A DNA stretch of 64,000 nucleotides from Flaccisagitta enflata (Eukaryota > Chaetognatha > Sagittoidea > Aphragmophora), in assembly GCA_965153355.1 (NCBI GenBank), contig OZ231126.1, positions 25,420,001-25,484,000 of the forward strand, read 5' to 3'. The translations under genes were made by a program, and so were the position numbers. Position 1 is the first letter of the stretch. Each line of letters opens with the position of its first letter. Shown one piece after another: positions 13,275-26,789 of the stretch. A model generated the notes under the pieces. The model was not told the origin of the DNA and made no database searches. It saw nothing but the letters and a program-made list of their open reading frames with translations.

Positions 13275-13883
13275 GAGGCTGTCAATGACTTTGCTATCAA
13301 AAGACAGCTTGAGTGGGGTGTTGACAAATGCAAAGTCATGGAAATTGGGAGACATAAAGAAAGGAAAACCAGCTGGAACTTGGGTGAAAAAACCATCAGT
13401 AACTGTGAAACATACTGTTACCTTGGAGAAGTTATCTCAAGAGATGGAAGAAATAAAGCCAACCTTGCTGAAAGATTTAAAAAGATAAAAGGGTCAGTGA
13501 GGGCAATTATGACTAGTGCTAAGACTGGCATCATGAAACGAATTCATACAAATGTCCTCTTGAGGCTACATGAGGCAGAAACTCTCCCCAAGTTAATCCA
13601 CAATGCAGAGACATGGACAGTGAATGGAGAAGAAAAGAAGGAAGCTGACAAAATGTTGTTGTGGACATGGAAGCAAATGCTTGGACTACCAACTACTACA
13701 CCAACACCAGCAGTCATTTTTGCACCAGGCTCACTTTATGCAGTGATCCAAATGCATATAAAGCAACTCCTCTCCCTTTACAAGATTCTGCAAAAAGATG
13801 AAGAGCAGTGGGCATATGAGTCATTAAAAGTCCTAGAATCATATGATACTCAGATGGGCCAGCAGGATAAATGGAGTAATTGA
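13275..13883 (+). pseudogene. LINE reverse transcriptase fragment (thumb and C-terminal part)
   Basis: An open frame reads from the end of the CT array to a TGA at 13,881. It begins in the middle of a reverse transcriptase: QLEWGVDKCKVMEIGRH matches the post-catalytic DKCKVMxIG motif of non-LTR elements. It is followed by CYLGEVISRDGRN (the YLG motif), a helical stretch, and the C-terminal HNAETWTVN and LGLPTTTPTPA motifs. The catalytic YADD region and everything upstream are absent, so the copy is dead and 5'-truncated. The DNA to about 14,050 may continue the element. It sits between two CT arrays, and copy B lacks it (46,740-46,855 is uninterrupted), so it is an insertion in copy A or a loss in B. 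Confidence 0.85.
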
Positions 13884-15625
<1,742 letters not shown>

Positions 15626-15862
15626 AAACATCACCGGATGCAACGCCAAAAAGTAGTCGCTCGCGGATGGGAAGGGGCAATGATGTAGGTGGGCAGGGGT
15701 AGTTTGTGGATGGACGGGGATGTTATGTGGTTGGGCAGGGGCAGAAATGCTCAGAAATAACTTTTTTTGCCGATTTCACGCCGTCAAAATTTTAGCGTAA
15801 CGAATGTGCGGACGGACCTATGGACACACCCACTTTTAGAGTCGCTTAGCAAGCGACCAAAA
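15626..15862 (+). mobile_element. HP element, divergent subfamily
   Basis: Same architecture as the main family (ACCGGATGCAACGCC start, GGGCAGGGG motifs, GGACGGACC, terminal hairpin, A-run). The hairpin at 15,841-15,857 is GTCGCTT-AGC-AAGCGAC. Compared with the main family one base pair is exchanged on both arms, so pairing is kept. Orthologous copy at 47,616-47,839. Confidence 0.7.
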
Positions 15863-16104
15863 AGGGAAAAAGAAGGAGAAATAAAAGGAGGAATTTAAAA
15901 AAAAAAAAAGAGAGAATAAAATTGAAATTCAATTTAGCACCTCGTGTGTTGCAGAAAGTGAAAGAAGGGGGAAAAGCGGATAATGAATTGCATACGATGG
16001 AATTTTTTTTGCTACCGTTTGCATTATATTGCTAACGCGAGGAAAGAATCAAATTAGAATGTATGATGATGGTAACAAAAACAACGATACCAACAACAAA
16101 ACAT

Positions 16105-16163
<59 letters not shown>

Positions 16164-16472
16164 AAACTAAAAGCAAGCAGCAACAACAACATGCTGGCAA
16201 CAACAACAACAAAAGAAACAACAACATAACAACAGCAAACAGCAGCAGCAAAACAACAACAACTAACCAACAACAATGACAACGACAACGACAGCGACAA
16301 CGACAACAGCGGCAGCAGCAGCAGCGACAACGTAGCGGCGGCAAGCGACAACGACGACGGCAGCAGCAGCAAACAACGACAGCAACCCAACAACATAGCA
16401 TTAGCAAAACAGCAGCGACAGCGGCAACTTATGGAGACAGCAACCCAACAGCGACTGGGACGAACCAACAGC

Positions 16473-16503
<31 letters not shown>

Positions 16504-16701
16504 GCAACGACAACAACAGCAACGCTGCCTTAACAACAGCAACAACAGTTTAGCAACGGTTTGAGCCTCATATCGTCATTCAAATAACAACATTGAGCCT
16601 CAGCCAAAAGCGTGTAAAGAATGGACGGATCCTTTCTCGATCGACGATGAGAAAGATGATCAGAAAGATGATCAGGAAGAGGTTCGCTAACAACCACAAC
16701 C

Positions 16702-16751
<50 letters not shown>

Positions 16752-16760
16752 TACTGCGTT
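16105..16760. repeat. (CAA)n and CAG/CGA-interspersed arrays
   Basis: CAA blocks at about 16,108-16,162, 16,470-16,502 and 16,702-16,750, with degenerate CAACAGCGACAACGG sequence between. Copy B has a longer, cleaner CAA array at 48,093-48,380. Confidence 0.9.
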
Positions 16761-17007
16761 TATATCAAAAACGGAAAAAACATTAATTTTTCTTTTCCGA
16801 TCCTCCCTCGGTTTGACATCCTGTCGTTGAAATGATGTAGTGGAATTAAAAAGGTTTTACTGTGGTCATATGGGAAGGGGGGGGGAAGAGGGGTAAGTAG
16901 TTGGGGTAATTGTGAGGGAGAGAGATTGAAAGGAAGGTTCGTAAACGCGATGTTGAGTTTATGTACTGGAAGCAATGAGCCATTGAAAAGCAATAAAGCT
17001 TACACCA

Positions 17008-17011
<4 letters not shown>

Positions 17012-17072
<61 letters not shown>

Positions 17073-17372
17073 CACATACACATAACAAACAAACAAACAA
17101 ACAAACAAACAAACAAACAAACAAACAAACAAACAAACAGACAAACGCACATGGTAGAGTGGCTTAAGAAATAATCTAAGATCCTCTGTTGTTTTCTCCA
17201 TCTAGATCCGTGCAACTCACCTTATGGACTGTCCAATGCATAACGAGAGTATCTCTTGGGCAGGACGCATGATTGCTTAGTACAAAAGCGAATACTTGGA
17301 TCATCTTTTTAACAGAAAAATAATTCTCAAGTGATTTCATGAAGATAAAATATTTTTGTGGAAGGAGTGAGA

Positions 17373-17421
<49 letters not shown>

Positions 17422-17749
17422 CACACACACATACACATACACATAACAAACAAACAAACAAACAAACAAACAAACAAACAAACAAACAAACAAACAAACA
17501 AACAAACAAACAAACAGACAAACGCACATGGTAGAGTGGCTTAAGAAATAATCTAAGATCCTCTGTTGTTTTCTCCATCTAGATCCGTGCAACTCACCTT
17601 ATGGACTGTCCAATGCATAACGAGAGTATCTCTTGGGCAGGACGCATGATTGCTTAGTACAAAAGCGAATACTTGGATCATCTTTTTAACAGAAAAATAA
17701 TTCTCAAGTGATTTCATGAAGATAAAATATTTTTGTGGAAGGAGTGAGA

Positions 17750-17825
<76 letters not shown>

Positions 17826-18112
17826 AAAAAAACAAACAAACAAACAAACAAACAAACAAACAAACAAACAAACAAACAGACAAACGCACATGGTAGAGTG
17901 GCTTAAGAAATAATCTAAGATCCTCTGTTGTTTTCTCCATCTAGATCCGTGCAACTCACCTTATGGACTGTCCAATGCATAACGAGAGTATCTCTTGGGC
18001 AGGACGCATGATTGCTTAGTACAAAAGCGAATACTTGGATCATCTTTTTAACAGAAAAATAATTCTCAAGTGATTTCATGAAGATAAAATATTTTTGTGG
18101 AAGGAGTGAGAA

Positions 18113-18174
<62 letters not shown>
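17012..18174. repeat. Local triplication of a microsatellite-plus-unique unit
   Basis: A unit of (GA)n, a short CACATA segment, (AAAC)n and about 235 bp of unique sequence (from GCACATGGTAGAGTGGCTTA to GTGGAAGGAGTGAG) occurs three times, with unique parts at 17,147-17,382, 17,527-17,756 and 17,887-18,114 almost identical to each other. Copy B has one unit only (48,778-49,020), so the expansion is specific to copy A. Confidence 0.92.
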
Positions 18175-18176
<2 letters not shown>

Positions 18177-18400
18177 AAGAAAGTAGAAAGAGATTTCCAG
18201 TGGAAGTAGAAGATTAGTTTCTCTGCTCAGTGCGTATAAAGACGTTGCCTAGGCGTCAGTGAGCTCGTAGAAACTTCATTTCAAATTCATTTCATTTTCA
18301 TTTTTTGGGCAAATTCAAGGATATACGAAATAGGATCTTTTTTGGCGCCTGCGCGGCCAACTCATATCTTTTTATGCTCTAGCAGTACTCAACATAGCAA
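18175..18400. other. Unique sequence shared with copy B
   Basis: No gene recognised. Near-identical to 49,075-49,300. Confidence 0.5.
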
Positions 18401-18404
18401 GAAA

Positions 18405-18950
<546 letters not shown>

Positions 18951-19025
18951 ACTACTATTACTTTACACTACAACACTACACAACACAACTACTACACTAC
19001 ACAGCAACATACACAATACAACACA

Positions 19026-19028
19026 ACA

Positions 19029-19081
<53 letters not shown>

Positions 19082-19082
19082 A
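19026..19082. repeat. (GAC)n microsatellite
   Basis: GAC/ACG trinucleotide block; the corresponding place in copy B is CAA with interspersed CGACAA. Confidence 0.9.
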
Positions 19083-20073
19083 ACGACAACAACAACGCGT
19101 CAGCCCACTCACTCTCTGTCGTTATTGGGTGGTGAGATGAAAAAGCGGTCAATCTGAAACTCGACCAAATTCTCATTTTCTCTCATTTGCTTTGAGACCA
19201 CTTTTGGTCCGTGTTACGCATCCGAGGCATGTCTGACCAAAACACTGCTTCTTCTTCTTCTTTTTTTCTTTATTCCATCCTTTCCTTTCCCCCTTTCTTT
19301 TCTCCTTCTCACTTTTATCCATCTTCTCTTCACTCTTCAGTCTCTCTTTTTGGGCAGCTGCACCAAAGGGTCGATGTCCTGTAGGACACAGGGATGAATT
19401 TCCATATGTCCTACCGTCCCCCCCCTAGAGTTTCTCAAGCCTCAAATTCTCATTGAATAACATAGGTACTATCTTGCTAAAAAGTATATCGACAAAATAC
19501 AATACAGTTCAATTTTTTTATCAATTAATGCATTTAACATTTGTAAAATACCACTTTTACTTAGTTTGACCTTCCTTGGCATCAACTTTAGCTTTCATGC
19601 GGCTTGGTATGGTTTTGTAAAGCAATTAAAAGAAGGATGGTGTGGTGTTCTCCCCACATCTTGAAAGCGATTTTTTTCAGTGCAGCCTTCGACGTGGCGC
19701 GTTCTTAGTTCTATAGCTTCTTAATTTGAATTCAAAATTCAGTCAGTTTTAGGTCTGTGCTGTTTTCAAACCAACATAGAAACTACTTCACGCCATGGTG
19801 AATGCTTCGTTTTCACGGCGCAGTGTGCCAGAGCAATACTCTTCCATAACTGGTGTCTTCCATAATTGCCAAAATTCTAAAATGCAATATTTTCGCCATT
19901 TTCTACTTGAAGTAGCAACTTTGTTTTGCTTGTCATTTCTGAACAAATAGACTTAGAATAATGCGGTTTGCGCCATTAGATCGGAAATTCGATGAAGTTT
20001 CCAGACATCACCGATTTTCTTATGATTGCATTATTTTTTTGGTAGTTATGTCCCATAATGCTTGTCGATATAG

Positions 20074-20772
20074 CAAGGAGGAGGAGTTCTCTCTCCTGTC
20101 TTCTACTGCATTTACGTCGACGATTTGGTTGCAATTCTGGTGGCAGTGGGCGTTGGCTGCTATCTGTGCGGAAAGTTTCTCTCCATCCTTCTTTACGCCG
20201 ATGACATGGCGCTATTAGCTCCATCCTTGAAAGGTTTGCAGACTCTTCTTCAAGTCACGGAATCCTATTGCAAGCAATGGGACATTCTACTGAACACCAA
20301 AAAAACTAAGAATATGTTCTTTGGTAAAAAGTTCAAATTGCCAAACCTCGTGCTTGATGGCAAAATCGTTGAATGGGTCGATACCTGGACGTATCTTGGC
20401 GTCAAACTCCGCTCACACAAGAATTTCAACTGCAGCATCGACAACAAGGTCAAGGCCTTTTATCGCTGTGCCAACGCCATCTTACGCATTGACGGCCGTT
20501 CTGACGAGATGGTGATGCTCCATCTACTAGAAACACATTGCACCTCTATACTGACGTACGCAATTGAAGTCATCTGCATCGCCGATAGAGATGAGCGTCG
20601 CAAACTAAGAGTTGCCTATAACTCGATCTTCCGTAGAGTATTTGGATATCGTGACTGGGAATCGGTCACAGACTTGCAGCATGCATTGGGACGCAAAACT
20701 TGGGAAGAACTTATCGAAAGCAGAACTGCTAAATTTCTCCTAAGCGTTACTGAACGCCCGTCCTTTGCCTAA
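20074..20772 (+). pseudogene. LINE reverse transcriptase fragment with YADD motif
   Basis: Reads QGGGVLSPVFYCIYVDDLV, the conserved QGGVLSP box, then the catalytic box as LLYADDMALLAPS. KTKNMFFG and WTYLGVKLRS follow, then a C-terminal region to a TAA at 20,770. The codon before QGG is TAG, contributed by the target site, so the frame starts exactly where the 5' truncation lies. Endonuclease and N-terminal fingers are absent; the copy cannot be active. The DDL-x-YADD type is that of non-LTR elements. Confidence 0.9.
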
Positions 20773-20881
20773 TGTGTTATGCAACCATTGTTTATCTCCA
20801 TTTTCTATCATCCTTGTCCAATTTGCCGTTTTGTTTTGTTTGCCTTTTGTGCTACATGATAATCATGTGAATAAACTGGAT
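20078..20881 (+). mobile_element. 5'-truncated LINE insertion with 10-bp target duplication
   Basis: ATATAGCAAG occurs at 20,068-20,077 and again at 20,882-20,891, bracketing 804 bp of LINE sequence. The duplicated site is part of the Tc1-like element's terminal repeat, so the LINE came later. The 3' end lacks a poly(A) tail; it ends ...CATGTGAATAAACTGGAT after a small ACATGATAATCATGT palindrome. Confidence 0.9.
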
Positions 20882-21104
20882 ATATAGCAAGATAGTAATT
20901 GATAAAATGCATAGTTCCCATTGAATAACATGGAAAATTGATGAAAAATGAAAAATTGTGAAATTTCCATTGAATGGCAAATTTCCATTGAATGGCAAAT
21001 TGATGAGAAATTGAAAGAAAATGCAAAACCCCCATTGAATATCATGGAAAATTGCTCCTAAGGCTTCAAATATGCCCCCTCAGGGTCTTTTGGGGCCACT
21101 GCCC

Positions 21105-21790
21105 GGCTCTCGCTCCACTTTTTCAGCTATCACTCCAAGCAGGGCATCGGATACCGCTGACCATGTGCGATCCTTGGATAGTTGGATGACTTGTTAATCA
21201 TTATCTAATTAGCTGGCTCGGACGTATCAAGAGTTATCTCAGTCCTCCTTCTTACATCCACTTAATCAGTCTTGTTCACGTCTGGCGAGTCTCAAAATAA
21301 ACCGTCCAACACCTTTTATTTTAGTCTCGTAATGATACATGTATGATAAGGATCATGTCAGTCCCTTCATATAACGATGCTGGATAGTTGGTTGATTTGG
21401 CGAAGGTAGTGGTATCGCATTGAACACCTTTTTTCCCCATCTGCAATCACAATCCCCCATTTTCTTTTTCCAACTATACTCAATTCCCTTTGCGTGTCTA
21501 ACCTTTCTCGCCCTATCAACCAACCAGCCGCCCCAAAGTCCAAACCATCCCCTTGCTACTTCATCACTCCCTCGTTTTGGTTTAAACTTTCGCTTTCTAC
21601 TATCTTCTTCCCCCCCCCCCCTCCCCCTTTCAGATCCTACCTCCATATCTCTCTCGTCTCTCTTCTCCCCCCCCCTTCCCCCTTCCAAAATCTCTTCTGG
21701 CTGACCAAACATCTGCGCGTGAGTGAATCTTCGAGGTTTATCTCGTCTTGTCCATGTTTGGCCTAATTGAATCTTGGATCTCGACTCGTC
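21105..21790. other. Unique sequence shared with copy B
   Basis: No gene recognised. 21,105-21,190 also resembles 35,812-35,870 in reverse complement (ATCCAAGGATCG, CCCTGCTTGGAGTGAT). At 21,420 the copy B counterpart is interrupted by a hAT element. Confidence 0.5.
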
Positions 21791-21794
21791 ACAG

Positions 21795-22395
21795 CCAAAC
21801 TGACTCGATTCAACGATAGTTCTATGGATCTACCCACTTCTCTTGCTGACTGTGGTCAACATTAAGCGGTGCATGAACAATGATGACCGTTGCTGGGGTA
21901 AGAATCTGTTCACGATGGTTCAACCAGCATCTGTAGCTGACTGTGGTCAAAATTTAGCAATGGATGAACAGTGGTGACCGTAACTGAGGCAGACTCAATT
22001 CAACGATAGTACTTCCCACTTCTATAGCCGGTTCTGGTCAACATTTAACAGTGCATGATCAGTGGTGACCATTACTGAGGCAGACTCCATTTAACGATAG
22101 CACCACCCACTTCTCTGGCTGACCGTGGTCAACATTTAGCAGTGGATGAACAGTAAGACGTAGCAACCGTCAGTCCGTCACTGAGTCAGAATTGATTCAA
22201 CGATAGTATGACTTCTCTGGCTGACTTTGGTCAACATTTAACAGTGCATGACCAGTGGTGACCGCTACTGAGGCAGACTCCAATTGACAATAGCACCACC
22301 CACTTCTCTGGCTGACTGTGGTCATCATTTTGCAGTGCATCAACATTGAACAGTGATGACTGTTGCTGGCTCTGTCCACTTCTTTAGCTGTGGTC
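21795..22395. repeat. Minisatellite, about 85-bp unit, 7 copies
   Basis: Unit phrases CCACTTCTCTGGCTGACTGT, GGTCAACATTTAGCAGTGCA and GAGGCAGACTC repeat about every 80-90 bp with decay. Shared with 52,760-53,370 in copy B, so it predates the duplication. Confidence 0.85.
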
Positions 22396-22830
22396 TAACC
22401 ATGAACTCGATTCACTAAATGCATTGGAATTAGATTTAGTTATCTCTTGTCACGTCTCGATATCTTTTTTTTTTTTTTTTTTTTTTTTTGGACAGTCTGG
22501 TGAAATCTAACTTTACCGGTCAAATTTAGTATTTCTTTTTTTACATCAAATCATCAATGCTCCTGGCCTATGACACAAGGAGCTTCTGTGCCTCCGCTCG
22601 CTACAGAAGAAAATTGCAGTGTATCCACCGGGCCGGTGGTACAGGAAATTTCCACTAATCTCTGTTACCCTGCGCTTACATCCCTCCAGGCCAGAGCTAT
22701 CAAAATTTTTCGACACTTTCCTGCCCTTAAATCCTCACCCCTCACCCCCAAGACCGCACTCAGGCACACCCCAACTCACTCTAAATGCAAATCTCTATTC
22801 GGTCTGGACACCATCGTCTGATTATCGGGA
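22396..22830. other. Unique sequence shared with copy B
   Basis: Poly-T at about 22,468-22,489. The 83-codon frame at 22,570-22,821 has no motif and is not kept in frame with confidence in copy B, so no gene is called. Confidence 0.4.
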
Positions 22831-22831
22831 A

Positions 22832-22835
22832 AATT

Positions 22836-22892
<57 letters not shown>

Positions 22893-23016
22893 TCTCTAAG
22901 GCAGACGCTTTGTTCAACTGTTTGTTAGTCATGAGGAGGGGTTGCGTTTGGTCAGCTGACCTGACCTCTGTCTGACTACCAGCCTTGTCCCTCCCTCTCC
23001 TCCGTCTTTCTCCCTC

Positions 23017-23111
<95 letters not shown>
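22832..23111. repeat. Two (CT)n arrays with unique spacer
   Basis: CT arrays at about 22,832-22,888 and 23,022-23,111. Copy B equivalents are 53,801-53,908 and 54,042-54,126. Confidence 0.95.
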
Positions 23112-23114
<3 letters not shown>

Positions 23115-23429
23115 ACACACGCACGTTGCCTTTTCCAAACACAGTCCTTCATTTACAATTGAATGCTATCGTGTCTGCCTCAGAAAAGAGAATGTATTGT
23201 GATCGCCAAATCGACATTGGGATTGTCTAAAATGTGGTGCGCCAAACCTGGCGGAATCCAGACATTGCTCTTTCAACTGAAGTAAATCTGAAATATACCA
23301 GTAATGGCGACTGTCGCCATGAGGAAAAAATTTGTAAGCATTGGTCACTTTTCACAAAGCTTTTGTCTTCAATCACTGGAATTTTTCTTGTTAGATTTTT
23401 CTTTGTTAGATGAAATAAAGAGCAATTGT

Positions 23430-23830
23430 ATGTGTTGAGCAACTGAAAATCAGAGAAATGAGCTAGATGAGCTAAAATATTCAAACTCACTCAACCAGAC
23501 AACCAGCTATGCTCACTGACATGCTTTCTTGTATTTGCATGTTCAAATCAAAACATTTATTCATTCATCTTATTTGAAATCAGAAAAAAAGAGCGAGCTA
23601 AATGAGCTAAATGAGCTAATATACTTAAAAACACCTTCACAGATGTGCAGCTCTGCTCACTGACATGCTTCCTTGTATTTGCTTGCCTAAACATGTATCA
23701 AAATATCTATTCATTTATTTTATTTGAAATCAGAAAAAAAAGACATAGCTAAGATGCTCAAAAACACCCTCACGTATGAGCAGCTATGCTCATAAACATG
23801 TTTTCTGGTAACATATTTCCAAGCTCAAAC
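23430..23830. repeat. Degenerate tandem repeat, about 140-bp unit, 3 copies
   Basis: TGCTCACTGACATGCTT, TCTTGTATTTGCATG and GAAATCAGAAAAAAAGA recur with AATGAGCTAAATGAGC in between. Also in copy B at 54,445-54,830. Confidence 0.75.
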
Positions 23831-24659
23831 AAACCGCCTGTATCTGACTATTTCAGTATTGGTGCGAAACTCAATAGGATACAGGTCTCCAACTGATGAC
23901 CAGAAGCTGTTTTTGCCAATTTTTCGAAGCTTAAATAAATATTTCTTTTTCCATTTATAGTGTTATATGGACATTCACTTTTTACCCTTCATGGAGACCT
24001 ATCATCCCATGATATATCATCTTAGAAGATGAAGGCTTAATTCCCTTTAATTATTTTGAAAAGATGACCTTAACCCCTTAGTAATAATTCACCATGTCCC
24101 AGCCCCCTTAATTGAGGAAAAGGATCAAAACTGGGGATATGGACCCCTCAGTTCCAATTTTTCAGTTAAGCCTAACTTATAATATAGCTGAATTGTAAAA
24201 CCCATTCATGCCAGAAGTCAGCGCCAGATTAAGGTTACTATATTATAACTCCCTTAAAATTTCTTATTCATAACTTATTTTGTAAGATTTAAAAAAAACC
24301 TTAATATCTGTATAAAAATACCAATTCATAGGTTACTGATAATTGTTTCTTTAACCAAAAAGTTACAGGTTATAGCCTAAGATTGGATTTGTATGTATAT
24401 GAGTGGAAGCATATCTTGTGCAGAAATAAAGTTCTTTTTGCTTTTACAGTTGACAAGGATTTTGTAACTATATTTTAACTTTTTTTTGCCTCTGTCATAA
24501 ATACACTCCTTCATTGATCCTACACAAAATCATAAAAAGAAAATGAAAAATTCAATTTGAATTTTTCCTAATTAAATCTTTAGAAAATCATAATGCAAAA
24601 AATATTTGTTGTAGAGCATTTTGCTTGGCGCCAAATGAAAGAGAATTATCAAATTCACC
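23831..24659. other. AT-rich sequence shared with copy B
   Basis: No gene seen. 24,235-24,245 (TTACTATATTATAACTCCC) is the empty site for the composite insertion in copy B at 55,237-55,829. Confidence 0.5.
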
Positions 24660-24661
24660 TA

Positions 24662-25266
24662 CTATCTTGGAAAAAAGTTTATCGCATTTGTGACTAAGGG
24701 TCATTTTATGGACAAGATAATACAATAAACATGTCTGTAACAATCTTGATACTTGGTCTTACCTTCCTTGACATTTCAAAACGCTCTTTTGCGTCTCATC
24801 ATGCTTTCATACTGCAACTGAAGGTGTGATAGATAGCTTGATCTTCATCCAGACTTTAGCGCGATTCTTTTTAGTCCTGCCATTCTCGACTTTGCCATTG
24901 CTTCAATAGAAGCCATAGAGATTCAATCAGGTTAAAATCTGGGCTGTTCCTGGGCCAATTGGAGCAGTGTTTGACCTTTGACACTGTGCCTTTGATGCCA
25001 TTGCTTCGCCGAAATAGCCAGTGAGCGGGTGCACCATCTTCCATGAACCGGGTTTCAAAAATGCCATTTTCATTCCATTTTTCTAAAAAGGTACCTAACT
25101 TCATTCAGCTCTCATCTCTAAACGGTCAGCATCAGAGTAATGCGGTTGGAGCCAACTGCTAGAAAATTCAGACGTTTCAAAATCTCACCAATTTTTCTTA
25201 GATTTTTTTTATTTGTAAAGGAGATATGAGGCTTTAAGTGATGCAATAAACTTATTTCCAAGGTTG
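24662..25266 (-). mobile_element. Tc1/mariner-like element, internally deleted
   Basis: Flanked by TA, with inverted ends CTATCTTGGAAAAAAGTTTA and the imperfect partner TAAACTTATTTCCAAGGTTG (25,247-25,266), about 605 bp. On the minus strand 24,871-25,104 encodes 77 residues of transposase. MEDGAPAH carries the second catalytic Asp and NWPRNSPDFNLIESLW carries the Glu, with 37 residues between D23 and E61 as read, the spacing of the DD37E group. A decayed SMMRRKRAF and NVKEGKTKY C-terminus lies downstream with a stop inside. The first catalytic Asp and N-terminal DNA-binding region are missing, so the element is non-autonomous. Confidence 0.88.
24871..25104 (-). pseudogene. Tc1/mariner transposase remnant
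   Basis: Open 77-codon piece of a DDE transposase with the DGAPAH and WPRNSPDFNLIESLW motifs. Part of the 24,662-25,266 element. The orthologous copy at 56,430-56,660 has lost the segment around the second Asp and is more decayed. Confidence 0.85.
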
Positions 25267-25268
25267 TA

Positions 25269-25516
25269 CCCTATCAATTTCAGGCCACATTCGCTCAATC
25301 GAGACACTCAACTTTCCCATAAGAAAATGAAAACCATGTTTCTCTAGAATATGTCAAAAAGTTGAGCACTGACTTCGACTTTTTTCTCTGACCATTGTAA
25401 TCAGGTAAATGTTGAGTAACTGTTGTTTAACCATGTGCTGCTTTGACATTGAGTTGGTTTGGTTGGTTGGCTGATTTGTTCTTTTTGACTAAGATCTTTT
25501 GTGTTTTTAGGTTTTT
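25269..25516. other. Unique sequence shared with copy B
   Basis: No gene recognised. Matches 56,857-57,100. Confidence 0.5.
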
Positions 25517-25735
25517 AGTCGCGTGCTACGCGACTCTACACCCCGCTTTGTCGGTCCATCCGTCCGTCCATCCGTCCGTCCGTGGGTCCGTCCGTCCGTC
25601 GGTCCGTCACACTTTACTTTTTTTTGGGTTATTGGGATTTTTGGATTCACTGCTCCTGCCCAAATGATCTGGTGACCTCAATTACAGCCCCTGCCCACCC
25701 GCACGCGACTGGGGTAGCCGTGTATCCGGCCTTGT
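25517..25735 (-). mobile_element. HP element with empty site in copy B
   Basis: Starts with the perfect hairpin AGTCGCGT-GCT-ACGCGACT (25,517-25,535), then CTACACCCCGCTTTGTCGG, a (GTCC)n stretch, and ends TGTATCCGGCCTTGT. Copy B at 57,080-57,104 reads straight through from a T-run into TCAAGGTACTG, so this is a clean insertion of about 219 bp into a T-run. Any target duplication is at most a T or two. Confidence 0.9.
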
Positions 25736-26230
25736 TCAAGGTACTGTCACCATTGCTTCTGTTCCTTCCCAATTCCCAATTACCATACATTCTTCCCTGT
25801 TTTTTTTTTTCACTCCTGTTGCTTACCTGCAACTCATCAGCATGCCCTACATAAACTAACAAACAAGTCCTTTGATCTAAAAAATATATGTTTAGGTTAT
25901 GCAGCATATAACCTGCATGGGAGGAGTGAGTACACTGAAATAAACTTTTCTTTTTCAAAATCTTGGATTGATCTTGATGATTCTTATAATCTCCGTTAGA
26001 CGTTTTGCAGAGTCTGTGATCATTGACATGCTCATCTTTTTTGGCGCGCCATCACTCACAGTCGTTACCTCATTCGATTCCGTTTTTGTGTGTGTTTTTG
26101 TGGTTTCTAATCGCCTCAGAAATTTCCTCCTTACAAAAGAAGTCTTCTCATCAATTGGGGGCGGAATTTGGTTGATTGATTGGTCATGACTATGTGGGCA
26201 AATCTAAAGACGTAAACCAGTTGATGTCTA
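25736..26230. other. Unique sequence shared with copy B
   Basis: No gene recognised. Frames around 25,968-26,189 recur in copy B at 57,262-57,552 but contain no motif. Confidence 0.4.
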
Positions 26231-26244
26231 CAGTCAAGGCTTGG

Positions 26245-26440
<196 letters not shown>

Positions 26441-26789
26441 CTACATCGCACCCTGTTCATACCAGCATCCTCAATCCGTCAGTAGTTTCCCACCCTATGT
26501 TCTTTTTTTCTGGTTCGTCTTTCTCCATTTGATTAGTGTGCTGAGTGACGCTGATCAAAGCACCGTCTAAAAGGTCAAATTCAGAAACCGAGTGGTTGAG
26601 AAACTGAAACAGAATAAAGCAGAGAATTTCTGAATTTTTCGCTTCGCACTGGTATTTCCTCCCATGTACCTCCTAAATCATGTGATCATTGACCAGGCTT
26701 TTTTCGTTTCTATATTTCTATCGATAAATTTGTCTGTTTCTAACTTTCTCTATGTTTCTGGCAATGCGTCTCTATTCTCTGCTTCTCAT

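Larger units (their letters stand above)
19469..20895 (-). mobile_element. Tc1/mariner-like element, internally deleted, carrying a nested LINE
   Basis: Ends CTATCTTGCT and AGCAAGATAG are perfect inverted repeats, flanked by TA on both sides. Copy B shows the unoccupied site at 50,095-50,100 (AGGAAATTG, one base from the expected AGGTAATTG). On the minus strand, 19,561-19,620 encodes IPSRMKAKVDAKEGQTK followed by a stop. This matches the usual C-terminus of Tc1-family transposases. The catalytic core is missing. Without the LINE it would be about 613 bp. Confidence 0.88.
19352..21104. mobile_element. G-rich foldback element, interrupted by later insertions
   Basis: The left end GGGCAGCTGCACCAAAGGGT and the hairpin TGTCCT-GT-AGGACA are matched by the inverted right end TTTTGGGGCCACTGCCC near 21,088-21,104. 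The interior has about 50-bp units built on CCCATTGAATAACATGG. The uninterrupted version is in copy B (49,980-50,290). A Tc1-like element at 19,469-20,895 splits the copy A version. Confidence 0.7.

Noticed and set aside
21353-21712. Minus-strand 119-codon frame (with a similar frame at 52,354-52,689)
   Set aside because: Gly/Arg/Glu-rich low-complexity product of C-rich tracts; the two copies differ by indels that change the frame, so it is not conserved as protein.
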